From Candidatus Bathyarchaeota archaeon (GTDB lineage Archaea; Thermoproteota; Bathyarchaeia; TCS64), in the NCBI GenBank assembly GCA_018652685.1, contig JABIBQ010000057.1, positions 1-60,781 on the forward strand: 60,781 nucleotides of DNA, written 5' to 3'. How positions within the stretch are numbered: the first letter of the stretch is position 1; every line of letters begins with the position of its first letter. The notes under the pieces were generated by a model. The model saw only the letters and a program-made list of their open reading frames with translations. It did not search any database and was not told the DNA's origin. A program made the translations under genes and the position numbers. This document shows, in pieces, positions 17,272 through 24,457 of this stretch.

Positions 17272-18090
17272 TTATGAGACGGCGGTTCCGCATAGCACTG
17301 CTGCGATGAAGCCGTGGTAGGCGACGATCATATCCGGTGCCACTAGGCGTATGGTCTTTCCGTCAACCCGCTCGGTGGTGGGTATGAATGCTGCCGCGTC
17401 TGCCCGTCTGGCGTCTGTGAACCGTATGAGGAGCTCGACTGGGGCTTTGATCGCCATGGGTTTCAGCTTGAGCCTAGCAGCGTTTGCTGCTCCCTTCCTG
17501 ATCTCCTCGCGAGCTACTTCCGGGTGGAGGCACTTGGCAGACATGCGGCCGATGGCGTCCTTTACGGCCACCGTTACGATCCCAGGGTTAACCTCCTTCG
17601 CCTCCTTCGTTGTGGCTACGTCACCCGCCAGGAAGGCCAGTGGTACGCCGTGATGGGCAGCTATCCTAGCGTTAAGACCGGTCTCCCCGACTTCCATACC
17701 ATTAACGTGTAGGGACTCGATGTTGCCACCCGAATAGGTGTGGCTCATTACGCCCTCAAGGGTACCCTTCTTGGCGTGGTACCCCACGAACATGCAGGCG
17801 TCGTAGGATGAGTCTATCCCCGCCATCTGGGACTGGGGCTTAGGTGAGCCTCGTACTAGTACGGCCCTCTTGTCGAGGTCGGTTGGGTCAATGTTGTTCA
17901 TGCCTCCGTGGGCGTCCGATACGGTGATCTCTGCTTTGGGGTAGGAGTCCAGTATCCCCTCGATGCAGGCGTTTGTGTCAAAGGCCATGAGCTTCCTTCC
18001 CCTCTCGTAGTCGCCCTGCTTTCTGCTTACCATGGTGCCATCAACAATGCCGCTGATGCCCTCCATATCTACGCTGATGAAGAACTTCAT
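17272..18090 (-). CDS. dppA: DppA-type D-aminopeptidase (M55)
   Basis: The 272-residue protein matches peptidase family M55. The zinc ligands line up closely with Bacillus DppA: Asp8 and Glu10 in SVDMEGISG, His61 in SDAHGG, His105 in GYHAKKG and a histidine near 117 in SHTYSG. DppA is a decameric ring that cleaves short D-amino-acid peptides in the cytoplasm. The following MFS gene may be its transporter, in place of the ABC system seen in Bacillus. Catalysis on D-peptides is family knowledge; the natural substrate in this archaeon is unknown. Confidence 0.9.
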   Translation of the reverse strand: MKFFISVDMEGISGIVDGTMVSRKQGDYERGRKLMAFDTNACIEGILDSYPKAEITVSDAHGGMNNIDPTDLDKRAVLVRGSPKPQSQMAGIDSSYDACMFVGYHAKKGTLEGVMSHTYSGGNIESLHVNGMEVGETGLNARIAAHHGVPLAFLAGDVATTKEAKEVNPGIVTVAVKDAIGRMSAKCLHPEVAREEIRKGAANAARLKLKPMAIKAPVELLIRFTDARRADAAAFIPTTERVDGKTIRLVAPDMIVAYHGFIAAVLCGTAVS

Positions 18091-18153
18091 GAATATGGGT
18101 TCGCAATGGGATAATTAAATGATAACAATGGACCGTAACTTTGGTTTTTTTTG

Positions 18154-18867
18154 TTAACGGGGCTTGATGGCCCCGAACGCGGCGTAGCAGATGTTCTTGT
18201 GGAGGACGATGGGGTCGGTGAACCCGACTTTCCTCATTATGTCAACTTGGAACAGAAGGGATCTTGGCGTGTCTTCCTTTATGATGTAACCGTAAACGAA
18301 CTTGCGGAACTCCTCATCCTTGAAATCGACAAGGTACTCGCCGTAACGCTTCCACATTAGCTCCTGCACGGCGGGATTGTCGTGCTCAACAAGGTCGAAG
18401 ACCCAGAGGCTACCGCCAGGGGTGAGGGCATCGTACAGTTTGTTGAAGACATGGAGCCACTCGGGTTCATCTCGTAGATGGTGTAGCACTGCTGCGGCGA
18501 GGATGATGTCGTAACGTTCCTCGCCGATGTCCAGCTCCCGTATATCTCCCTGCAGTGTGGTTACCTCTCCCTCGGTAACCTCGCCTACCCGCTGCCTTGC
18601 CCGGTCTAGCATGGGCTTGCTGAGGTCCACGAGGGTGATGTCCAGGTCGTACTGCCTCTGGAGGAGCTTGAGTGTGTAGTTGCCGGCTCCGCAGCCCACG
18701 TCCAGGACGTGTCTTGCATCGGGATTGACGAGGGAGGCTGCCTGGGCGATGAGGTCCATGGCGAGGACGGCATCCACCGTGGTGGTTTGACCGATGGCTA
18801 GGGTGCTGAACCGCTCGACGTCGTTGTCGAACCGCTCCCTGATCTCGTCGACGGATGACTTTCCCAT
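18154..18867 (-). CDS. Class I SAM-dependent methyltransferase
   Basis: The 237-residue protein has the Rossmann SAM-binding motif VLDVGCGAGNYT at 54-65, an acidic residue after strand 2 (ITLVDLSKP) and the strand 4 region (YDIILAAAVLHHL). These features place it among small-molecule class I methyltransferases. The substrate cannot be inferred. It is convergent with nothing and lies 63 bases downstream of no obvious partner; the dppA gene follows on the same strand. A divergent small coiled-coil gene starts 123 bases away. Confidence 0.85.
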   Translation of the reverse strand: MGKSSVDEIRERFDNDVERFSTLAIGQTTTVDAVLAMDLIAQAASLVNPDARHVLDVGCGAGNYTLKLLQRQYDLDITLVDLSKPMLDRARQRVGEVTEGEVTTLQGDIRELDIGEERYDIILAAAVLHHLRDEPEWLHVFNKLYDALTPGGSLWVFDLVEHDNPAVQELMWKRYGEYLVDFKDEEFRKFVYGYIIKEDTPRSLLFQVDIMRKVGFTDPIVLHKNICYAAFGAIKPR

Positions 18868-18960
18868 GGGGTAGCAAAGGTGGGGAGGGATAATTGACGG
18901 TTTGCATCAAGCAACCTGACATAAGGGAAATAATATTGGTACTGTACGGCGGGTCTACCG

Positions 18961-18968
18961 TTTATTAA
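18961..18968 (+). promoter_or_regulatory. TATA-like box of the small coiled-coil gene
   Basis: TTTATTAA lies 23-30 bases before ATG 18991 and supports that start. Confidence 0.5.
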
Positions 18969-18990
18969 TCCCCGCGCTGGCTTTGTGGGC

Positions 18991-19212
18991 ATGAGCGAGG
19001 AACGTGTCATGGCGCTTAGCGCCGAGATGGCGGGGAAACAGGTCAGGCAGGCTATTATCAGGCGGGAGAAGGGCAGCATGGCCGAGGTCGTTAAACTTGA
19101 CTCGGAGATCATGGGCCTGAAGCGGGAAATCAACGCGGAGCTGAGGATAATCAGCGAGGAGCAGGTCCACGAGCTGGACATCGAGACCGATGACACCCGA
19201 AGGAACAGGTAG
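18991..19212 (+). CDS. Small coiled-coil protein of unknown function
   Basis: The 73-residue protein is predicted to be nearly all helical, with an alternating charged pattern (MALSAEMAGKQVRQA, then RREKGSMAEVVKLDSE) ending in a very charged tail. I do not recognise a family. The start at 18991 is supported by the TATA-like box 23-30 bases upstream; a GTG-ATG pair six bases earlier is less likely. The gene is followed by the inverted repeat at 19222-19252, which could terminate its transcript. Confidence 0.6.
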   Translation: MSEERVMALSAEMAGKQVRQAIIRREKGSMAEVVKLDSEIMGLKREINAELRIISEEQVHELDIETDDTRRNR

Positions 19213-19221
19213 AGGTTTGCG

Positions 19222-19252
19222 CAGTTACCGGTGCGTTTTGCGTCGGTAACTG
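19222..19252. repeat. Inverted repeat CAGTTACCG / CGGTAACTG
   Basis: A perfect 9-base inverted repeat with a 13-base loop lies after the coiled-coil gene and before the methyltransferase-like gene. It could be a terminator hairpin or an operator, and its GGTAAC core is shared with the palindrome at 11596. Confidence 0.5.
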
Positions 19253-19287
19253 GGTGCTGGAAAGACAGGACGAGTCCAAACTAGTTG

Positions 19288-19293
19288 TTAATA
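19288..19293 (+). promoter_or_regulatory. TATA-like box of the ICMT-like gene
   Basis: TTAATA lies 24-29 bases before ATG 19317 and supports starting there rather than at the upstream GTG. Confidence 0.45.
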
Positions 19294-19316
19294 CCGTGTT
19301 TGCACACAGGGACAAC

Positions 19317-19868
19317 ATGGAGAGTTGGCCCTGGGTAGCGACCTTTATAGTGATATTTGTCGCGGTTGTCCTGCCTTATCTCAAAAAGATGCCGGATGGC
19401 AGCCCGCGTAAAAAAGACGTGGTCTTCCAGGTCTCGGGGTTACTGCTCTTGATAGCGATACTTGTCGCTTCAGTAGAGCCTCTCTATACTCCAGGTAGCC
19501 TGTTTCTATCCCCCATGATCGTCGTAGGGACAACGATGTTCGTAATCGGGTTGATAATCACCGTCAGGGCCCAGATGACTATAAGCACTAACTACTCGTG
19601 GACCCTTGAGATAAGAGATGGACACACGCTCGTGGAGAGCGGACTGTACAAATATGTTAGACACCCCATCTATACGGGTACGATAATTAGACTCATCTCT
19701 ATCCCCGTCTTCACATCAAGCTTACCCGGTTTCATCCTTAGTTTACTATCCATCCCAGTGCTGAATTATAGGATAGGGCTTGAGGAGGGGATGCTCATCG
19801 AGGAGTTTGGCGAGGAATACGAGCGGTACAAGGAGCGCACGTGGAGGCTCTTCCCCTACATCTACTAA
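19317..19868 (+). CDS. Isoprenylcysteine carboxyl methyltransferase-like membrane protein
   Basis: The 183-residue protein has four to five membrane helices and the C-terminal signature of the ICMT/PEMT family: GLYKYVRHPIYTG, then the conserved glutamate and FGEEYERYKERTWRLFP. Members methylate prenylated cysteines or phospholipid head groups using SAM at the membrane. The archaeal substrates are mostly unknown. ATG 19317 is preferred because of the TATA-like spacing; a GTG at 19254 would add 21 polar residues. Its last four bases overlap the end of the broken rhodanese gene on the other strand. Confidence 0.85.
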   Translation: MESWPWVATFIVIFVAVVLPYLKKMPDGSPRKKDVVFQVSGLLLLIAILVASVEPLYTPGSLFLSPMIVVGTTMFVIGLIITVRAQMTISTNYSWTLEIRDGHTLVESGLYKYVRHPIYTGTIIRLISIPVFTSSLPGFILSLLSIPVLNYRIGLEEGMLIEEFGEEYERYKERTWRLFPYIY

Positions 19869-20368
19869 GTAGTGATGGGGTACCCCTTCTCGTGCCATGC
19901 ACCGGTACCGCCGCTCAGGCTCTTGACGTCTGTGAATCCTGCCCCGTTCATGATTTCAACCGCTACCAGCGACAACTCGCCGCCTAGACACATTGTTACA
20001 ACTACCTTGTCCTTGTAAGAGGCAAGTCACTCCAGGGCGGGTTCAAATTCCAGGATGGGGATTGACCTGGAGTCATGGATATTACCGTACTTTGTAAGCT
20101 CGTCAGTCCCGTCGTACTCCTCGTGGGACCGGACATCGATCATTAACGGTGGCTAGCCCGAGTTCACGAGGTCGTGTATTTCATCCACGGTGATCTCGGA
20201 TAGGCTCGTTTTGCGAAGGTCCGCGTAATGTAGCAGCATCTTGAAGGTGGGTCTCCAGTATTTTACAAAAACGATACGCATGGTCTCTCGGTAGTACTCC
20301 TCGTTTAGCGTAGGAGAGACCTTGGCGTTCCCCATCCTGCTCCTGAGGTAGAGAAATGATACCACCAA
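19865..20368 (-). pseudogene. Membrane-anchored rhodanese gene with two in-frame stops
   Basis: Reading the minus strand straight through gives 167 codons. They encode a hydrophobic N-terminus (SFLYLRS, continuing upstream without a start codon as FWLYAVVLVV), a linker, and a recognisable rhodanese domain: ITVDEIHDLVNSG, then PPLMIDVRSHEEYDG, then VVTMCLGGELS with the active-site cysteine, and GGTGAWHEKGYPI at the end. The frame is broken by TAG at 20153-20155 (between NSG and PPL) and TGA at 20027-20029 (between EPALE and LASYKDK, where homologues usually have an aromatic residue). The intact start codon also seems lost: only TTG 20368 remains. I read it as a recently decayed gene; the frame itself is undamaged by indels. 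Confidence 0.75.
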
Positions 20369-20410
20369 AACGACGGCGTAGAGCCAGAAAGAAGCCGTAC
20401 TTTATGGTTC

Positions 20411-20440
20411 TGGTGAAGTGAGGATAATATTATAGATTAG
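20411..20440. repeat. Short intergenic repeat, copy A
   Basis: TGGTGAAGTGAGGATAA followed by TATTATAGATTAG. Copies B (21796) and C (22805) match at about 26 of 30 positions, and a degenerate copy lies at 20822. It is followed at once by the GCGCGCG tract at 20444-20450. On the minus strand it contains a TATA-like ATTATCC. Confidence 0.6.
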
Positions 20441-20450
20441 GTTGCGCGCG

Positions 20451-20768
20451 TTATTTCACTCGTTCAATCTTGAAGATGACAGGTCTCATACCATCCGTAC
20501 AGCTATTTATCGCGACATTCGTCTCTTCAAAGAAGGGAAGGCTCCCCCCGTACCCTAACGTCCTGATATTGTGGTAAAAGTTCTTCCAAGCTGTCTCGCA
20601 GAACCCATCAGGCATTCTGAGGGACTCATTAACATGTATTACCTGTCCATCGTGGAAAACGGAACAGGGGCCCATTGGATTTTTCAGGGTCACAGGAAGT
20701 GGATCGAATAATTCATGGGGGTCAAGTCTCTTGATTACCGTTATCTTGAGTTTTGGCTTGTTAGACAT
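20451..20768 (-). CDS. TIGR04076-family protein 1
   Basis: The 105-residue protein resembles the TIGR04076 family: an N-terminal LKITVIKRLDP strand, a central MPDGFCETAWKNFY segment, a glycine-rich turn and the C-terminal CTDGMRPVIFKIERV ending that is typical of the family. The function is unknown; conserved cysteines hint at metal or redox chemistry. A second member lies at 21822-22163, with an anchored MBL gene between. A degenerate copy of the intergenic repeat and a CGCGCGCGC tract lie upstream of its start. Confidence 0.75.
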   Translation of the reverse strand: MSNKPKLKITVIKRLDPHELFDPLPVTLKNPMGPCSVFHDGQVIHVNESLRMPDGFCETAWKNFYHNIRTLGYGGSLPFFEETNVAINSCTDGMRPVIFKIERVK

Positions 20769-20811
20769 GGAAAATAAGTTGTGGAATGGATAGAAAAAAC
20801 TTCGTGTATAC

Positions 20812-20853
20812 CGCGCGCGCTTGGGATGAAATGAGAATAAAATATTCGATAAG
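20812..20853. repeat. CG tract with degenerate repeat copy D
   Basis: CGCGCGCGC at 20812-20820 is followed directly by GGGATGAAATGAGAATAAAA and TATTCGATAAG, recognisably related to the repeat at 20411, 21796 and 22805. Confidence 0.45.
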
Positions 20854-20910
20854 TGTGTCTAGTAGTAGTATTTGATTACTTGTTTAGCACGCGCGAATAT
20901 GCCTGAGGCG

Positions 20911-21714
20911 CTACCTTGCCTCGAAAGCGTGGGTTGTGAAATGGTCCAGGTTGACTATCTCACACTCGGTTACTGCCTCGATAGTACTCCTAAAACTTGA
21001 ACAAAACTGATCGTTCTGTCCATCAGTGAAGTGAATTGGGATGAAGTATTCGGGCTCAATTACATTTAGGGCCGCCACCACTTCTTCATCTGCCATTGTC
21101 TGGCATCCTGGACCTAGAGGCAGCATCGCAACATTGATGGCGCCCGTTAGGTCATCGTACTCCGGCAGGTTCTTGGTGTCCCCTGCATGGAAAAGGGTGA
21201 AACCATCTATGTCAATAATGTAACTGGTGTAATTGTCCTCTGCTGGATGAGATGCATCTTCCCCTAATACAGGGGAGAATGTGTACATGTAGAAAGGAGT
21301 TATCTTCATGTTTCCTACCATAAACTCATCCTCTGGGTCAACTCCCACGCCATCATGTCGGGCGATCTCTATGCTCATTACCTCGGGAAATATGTTCACT
21401 GTCCCCTCTTTCTGCAGCATATTGATCATAGAGGTTTGGTAATGGTCCCCGTGGCTGTGGGTTATTAGAATGGCGTCCGCGGGATATTCACTGTAATAGT
21501 CTGGGAGATCAATGGGATCGATATAGATTCGCATATCATTTGCTTCAATCATTACGCCCGCATTGCTCAGAAGGGTCACGTTAACGTCACCGTATATACC
21601 GCCAACCATACTAGTCGTTGGAGTTACTTGATCTTCTGAGTATTCTATGATAACAACAACTAGTAACAAAGCGATTACTGAGCCCAAAACAATTTTTTCC
21701 CTCATTCTACTCAT
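20911..21714 (-). CDS. Membrane-anchored MBL-fold hydrolase
   Basis: The 267-residue protein starts with a basic stretch and one hydrophobic helix (about 8-24), so the catalytic domain is predicted to lie outside the membrane. The metallo-beta-lactamase motif HSHGDH is at 86-91 and further ligands occur in LFHAGDT near 184 and IPIHF near 230. It resembles the UlaG-like/UPF0173 group. Placement between two TIGR04076 genes and below an iron-sulfur flavoprotein gene suggests an accessory redox or detoxification cluster, but each gene has its own spacer. Substrate unknown. Confidence 0.82.
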   Translation of the reverse strand: MSRMREKIVLGSVIALLLVVVIIEYSEDQVTPTTSMVGGIYGDVNVTLLSNAGVMIEANDMRIYIDPIDLPDYYSEYPADAILITHSHGDHYQTSMINMLQKEGTVNIFPEVMSIEIARHDGVGVDPEDEFMVGNMKITPFYMYTFSPVLGEDASHPAEDNYTSYIIDIDGFTLFHAGDTKNLPEYDDLTGAINVAMLPLGPGCQTMADEEVVAALNVIEPEYFIPIHFTDGQNDQFCSSFRSTIEAVTECEIVNLDHFTTHAFEAR

Positions 21715-21785
21715 CCTCTGAACACTGGGGAATGATTCTGGATAACTTATTACTACACTATATGAAACCAGTTGCCAATTACTAC

Positions 21786-21824
21786 ACGCGCGTTATGGTG
21801 AAGCGAGGATAACATTATGGATTA
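21786..21824. repeat. CG tract and short intergenic repeat, copy B
   Basis: ACGCGCG at 21786-21792 is followed by TTA and then TGGTGAAGCGAGGATAA / CATTATGGATTA at 21796-21824. The arrangement (CG tract next to the repeat) mirrors copies A and D. Confidence 0.6.
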
Positions 21825-22163
21825 TTTATAGATCTTTTTTAGCTCCCAGACTGAGCCCTTCTTCGCTGGGCAGTGAATCATATGTGCCTTTCTGTCCTTT
21901 GGCTCCCAGGATGGGAAACCGAGGGCTGTTCTCCAGGTGTACAGGTCCAAAACATGGAGTAGTGCAGGGCATACGCCCTCTGGTTTGTGGTACGGGTCGT
22001 CATAGTAGTATGTATCTCCGACCTCGTGGCTGCATTTACCGATTTTTTCGACCATTCTTATCCTTAGTCGCCCCATGCGTTTCCATAGGTCGTGATAATC
22101 GTCATCAGAGAGGCCTGATACGTCGACGTTTAGATCGAGTTTCTTTTCTGACATGATGTTCAA
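21822..22163 (-). CDS. TIGR04076-family protein 2
   Basis: The 113-residue protein shows the family pattern clearly: MVEKIGKCSHEVGDTYYYDDP, PEGVCPALLHVLDLYTW, GFPSWEP and HCPAKKGSVWEL, including four spaced cysteine/histidine positions. The family is widespread in anaerobes and archaea and has no assigned function. The first M in frame is at 22163, but MSEKKLDL three codons later is an equally good start. Its stop lies within copy B of the intergenic repeat. Confidence 0.78.
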   Translation of the reverse strand: MNIMSEKKLDLNVDVSGLSDDDYHDLWKRMGRLRIRMVEKIGKCSHEVGDTYYYDDPYHKPEGVCPALLHVLDLYTWRTALGFPSWEPKDRKAHMIHCPAKKGSVWELKKIYK

Positions 22164-22221
22164 TGAGGCTGTTCTGAACGTAAAAAGAACATCTACGCAT
22201 AGGTTAGAAGTGGGTATTAAA

Positions 22222-22785
22222 TTACTGGAGTTTTTCCAATAACCAAGCCATGTTTTTACCTAGCTGTCTGAAGATGCCGATTCCTTCAGAGTCCTCAGAG
22301 ACAGCGCCCTTGGCTCCAGCGATACTCATGTTCCAGTAGGAAGAACCTGGGACGATGAACTGGCAAACCAACAAAGCGCTGTTCATTGCCTGTAAAGTCG
22401 GTAAATGACCAGCCCTCCTGCCAACGGCAATACTCGAACCCACTTTGCGGGCATTCGGGTCATTATTTGCCTTCGATACTATGGCTAGTTTGTCAAGGAA
22501 CAGCTTCATCTGACCCGTAACACTTGCAACGTAAACGGGTGAGCCGAGGATTATCCCATCAGAGTCGAGGATTTCTTGGTATAGTTTGTTGAAATCCGCG
22601 TCATGGGCGCATTTGCAGTCTTTGTTGTTGACGCAAGCCGAACATGCTGTGCACGGCTTGATCTCATAGTCGTAGAGATAAATTTGGTTGGTCTCTATGT
22701 TCTTCAGTTCCTCGAACACGGTGTCGATTGCGATACTTGTGTTTCCGTCTTTCCGGGGGCTTCCGTTGAACGCTATTATTTTCAA
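22222..22785 (-). CDS. Iron-sulfur flavoprotein (NADPH-dependent FMN reductase family)
   Basis: The 187-residue flavodoxin-fold protein begins with the FMN phosphate loop GSPRKDGNT (8-16) and contains GSPVYVASVTG near 85. A compact cysteine motif, Cys45, Cys48, Cys51, Cys57 and Cys59 (CTACSACVNNKDCKC), is the signature of iron-sulfur flavoproteins (Isf), which bind one FMN and one [4Fe-4S] cluster and transfer electrons from ferredoxin, for example to O2 or quinones. Repeat copy C lies 20 bases upstream of the start and supplies an ATTTTATC box. Electron donor and acceptor here are unknown. Confidence 0.87.
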   Translation of the reverse strand: MKIIAFNGSPRKDGNTSIAIDTVFEELKNIETNQIYLYDYEIKPCTACSACVNNKDCKCAHDADFNKLYQEILDSDGIILGSPVYVASVTGQMKLFLDKLAIVSKANNDPNARKVGSSIAVGRRAGHLPTLQAMNSALLVCQFIVPGSSYWNMSIAGAKGAVSEDSEGIGIFRQLGKNMAWLLEKLQ

Positions 22786-22804
22786 AATATATCAGACTCT
22801 ATAA

Positions 22805-22834
22805 TGGTGAAGTGGGGATAAAATTATGGATTAG
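22805..22834. repeat. Short intergenic repeat, copy C
   Basis: TGGTGAAGTGGGGATAA followed by AATTATGGATTAG. It differs from copy A at four or five positions. No CG tract adjoins this copy. Confidence 0.6.
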
Positions 22835-22930
22835 TTTTTGATATGCAGGATTCTGCGTCTAACCAGAATAGTTTCACTCGTACATGTTCGGGGAGGCGGG
22901 CAGGCTTACGAAGCGCGTGCCGAAATCGAA

Positions 22931-24358
22931 CTATGCGTCCCATTCGTTGTAGCTAAAAGGTGATATATCCTCCGCCCTCTTTCCCTCCCTGTTCCTGCCC
23001 GGTATGGCGTCTATGAAGTGTTCCCCGATGCGCTGGAGGTCCCTAGCCATCAGCCTCTCATCCATCCCTACCACCACACCGCGGATCACGACCGTCTTTC
23101 CGTCTATTATCACCCTGTCCACGTCCTGACTCGTGGCCCCGTAGACCAGGTTCCTGATTGGATCCCTGATGGGGCTCATGCGGACGGTGTTCAGGTCGAT
23201 AAAGACAATATCAGCTTTAGCACCAACCTCTATCCTGCCAAGATCCCTCCTGCCCAAGGCATTCGCCCCATAGACGGTTGCAGAGTTGAACAGGTCAGGG
23301 GCGGTACCAGCCACACTGTCACAGTCAATGACCTTGCTCAGGATCGCGCCCCACCTCATCTCATTAAGCATATCTTGGGGGAAGATATCCGTCCCTAACC
23401 CGATGTTGACGCCCCTGTCCATGTACTTGCTGTAACTCTCCAGCGCACGGCCAACACGGGCGAACACGTACGGGCAATGAGCCACTGTGGAGCCACCGCC
23501 AGCGATCAGGTCCAACTCAGGGGCATCCACCGTCTCCCCTATCTCCTGGTGGCTCGTCACGTAGATGACGTGACCAAGGATCGTCCTCGGTTTCAACACT
23601 CCGAGGTCATGGAGGTATGTAATCGGGTCCACCCCGTAGAGCTTCTTTATGTCCCGCAGTTCCCCGTAAAACTGGGCCGCGTGGGTTTCAACGGGTAGGG
23701 CCCTCTCCTCGGCAACCCTCATAGTCTCCCTGAACAGCTCGGGCGAGACAAGGTCAGCCGTCCTCGGGTACAGGATGAACCTCATCCTGTCGTCGTGGCT
23801 CCCCTCCAGCTCCCTCTGGTAACGCAACGCGTTCTCCATCTGCTTGAACCCCATATCGTTGTCATGACTCAGCTCGCCCTCAACCCTGACGCCACTCCTA
23901 TACCCTGCACTCATGTACGTCCTGATACCGAGGCCACCGATGATGTCCACGCTCTCCCTGTACCCCAGCCAGTCAGGGGCACCGAGCTCAACAAGCGTCG
24001 TGACACCGCTCTTCAGCAGCTCGTACACGCTGCTCCTTGCCATCGCCTCCCCCATCCAATCCTCCGGCACCCAGGGGTTAGCCGACAACGTGCCCGAGCC
24101 CGGTATCCTGGCGCCCCGCGGCATGTCCTCCTTCATCCCCATGCTCAGTGGGCTCTGTGTGATGTGGGCATGGAGGTTGATGAACCCGGGGATCACCATC
24201 TTGCCCCGGGCGTCAATCACCTCGTCCGCCTGGCCACTGTACGATTTACCGACATGGACGATGGTGTTCCCCTCGATGACAACAACACCGTCCCTGAGAA
24301 TGCGGTGGCTCTCACCGTCAAAGGCTATCACAAAGCTCGCGTCGACCCTGGTAGTCAT
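22931..24358 (-). CDS. Amidohydrolase (TRZ/ATZ, cytosine-deaminase-like group)
   Basis: The 475-residue enzyme has the amidohydrolase-superfamily layout: a small beta domain at both ends around a metal-binding barrel. Ligands visible are His63 and His65 (NLHAH), a histidine in ETHAAQF, one in LGHVIYV, and the catalytic aspartate in LGTDIFPQ. The closing GADIVFIDLN-type segment is GAKADIVFIDLN. Deamination or dechlorination of heterocycles such as S-adenosylhomocysteine, cytosine or triazines is typical of the group. I start at ATG 24358; an upstream TTATAA box near 24405 gives a leader of about 20 bases. Divergent from the alcohol dehydrogenase gene. Confidence 0.82.
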   Translation of the reverse strand: MTTRVDASFVIAFDGESHRILRDGVVVIEGNTIVHVGKSYSGQADEVIDARGKMVIPGFINLHAHITQSPLSMGMKEDMPRGARIPGSGTLSANPWVPEDWMGEAMARSSVYELLKSGVTTLVELGAPDWLGYRESVDIIGGLGIRTYMSAGYRSGVRVEGELSHDNDMGFKQMENALRYQRELEGSHDDRMRFILYPRTADLVSPELFRETMRVAEERALPVETHAAQFYGELRDIKKLYGVDPITYLHDLGVLKPRTILGHVIYVTSHQEIGETVDAPELDLIAGGGSTVAHCPYVFARVGRALESYSKYMDRGVNIGLGTDIFPQDMLNEMRWGAILSKVIDCDSVAGTAPDLFNSATVYGANALGRRDLGRIEVGAKADIVFIDLNTVRMSPIRDPIRNLVYGATSQDVDRVIIDGKTVVIRGVVVGMDERLMARDLQRIGEHFIDAIPGRNREGKRAEDISPFSYNEWDA

Positions 24359-24443
24359 GAAGAACCCATACCCCACGGGTTTTTGAGGTTTACACAGCGT
24401 CCATTTATAATCAACGGACATCAACAACTCAGATACATAGATC

Positions 24444-24448
24444 GGAGG
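24444..24448 (+). promoter_or_regulatory. Shine-Dalgarno of the iron alcohol dehydrogenase
   Basis: GGAGG lies nine bases before ATG 24458 and confirms that start; the very long open frame upstream is antisense to the amidohydrolase. Confidence 0.65.
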
Positions 24449-24457
24449 ACTCAGACA

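Noticed and set aside
23795-24457. Long 5' extension of the iron alcohol dehydrogenase
   Set aside because: It is antisense to the amidohydrolase and lies upstream of a good Shine-Dalgarno and start at 24458.
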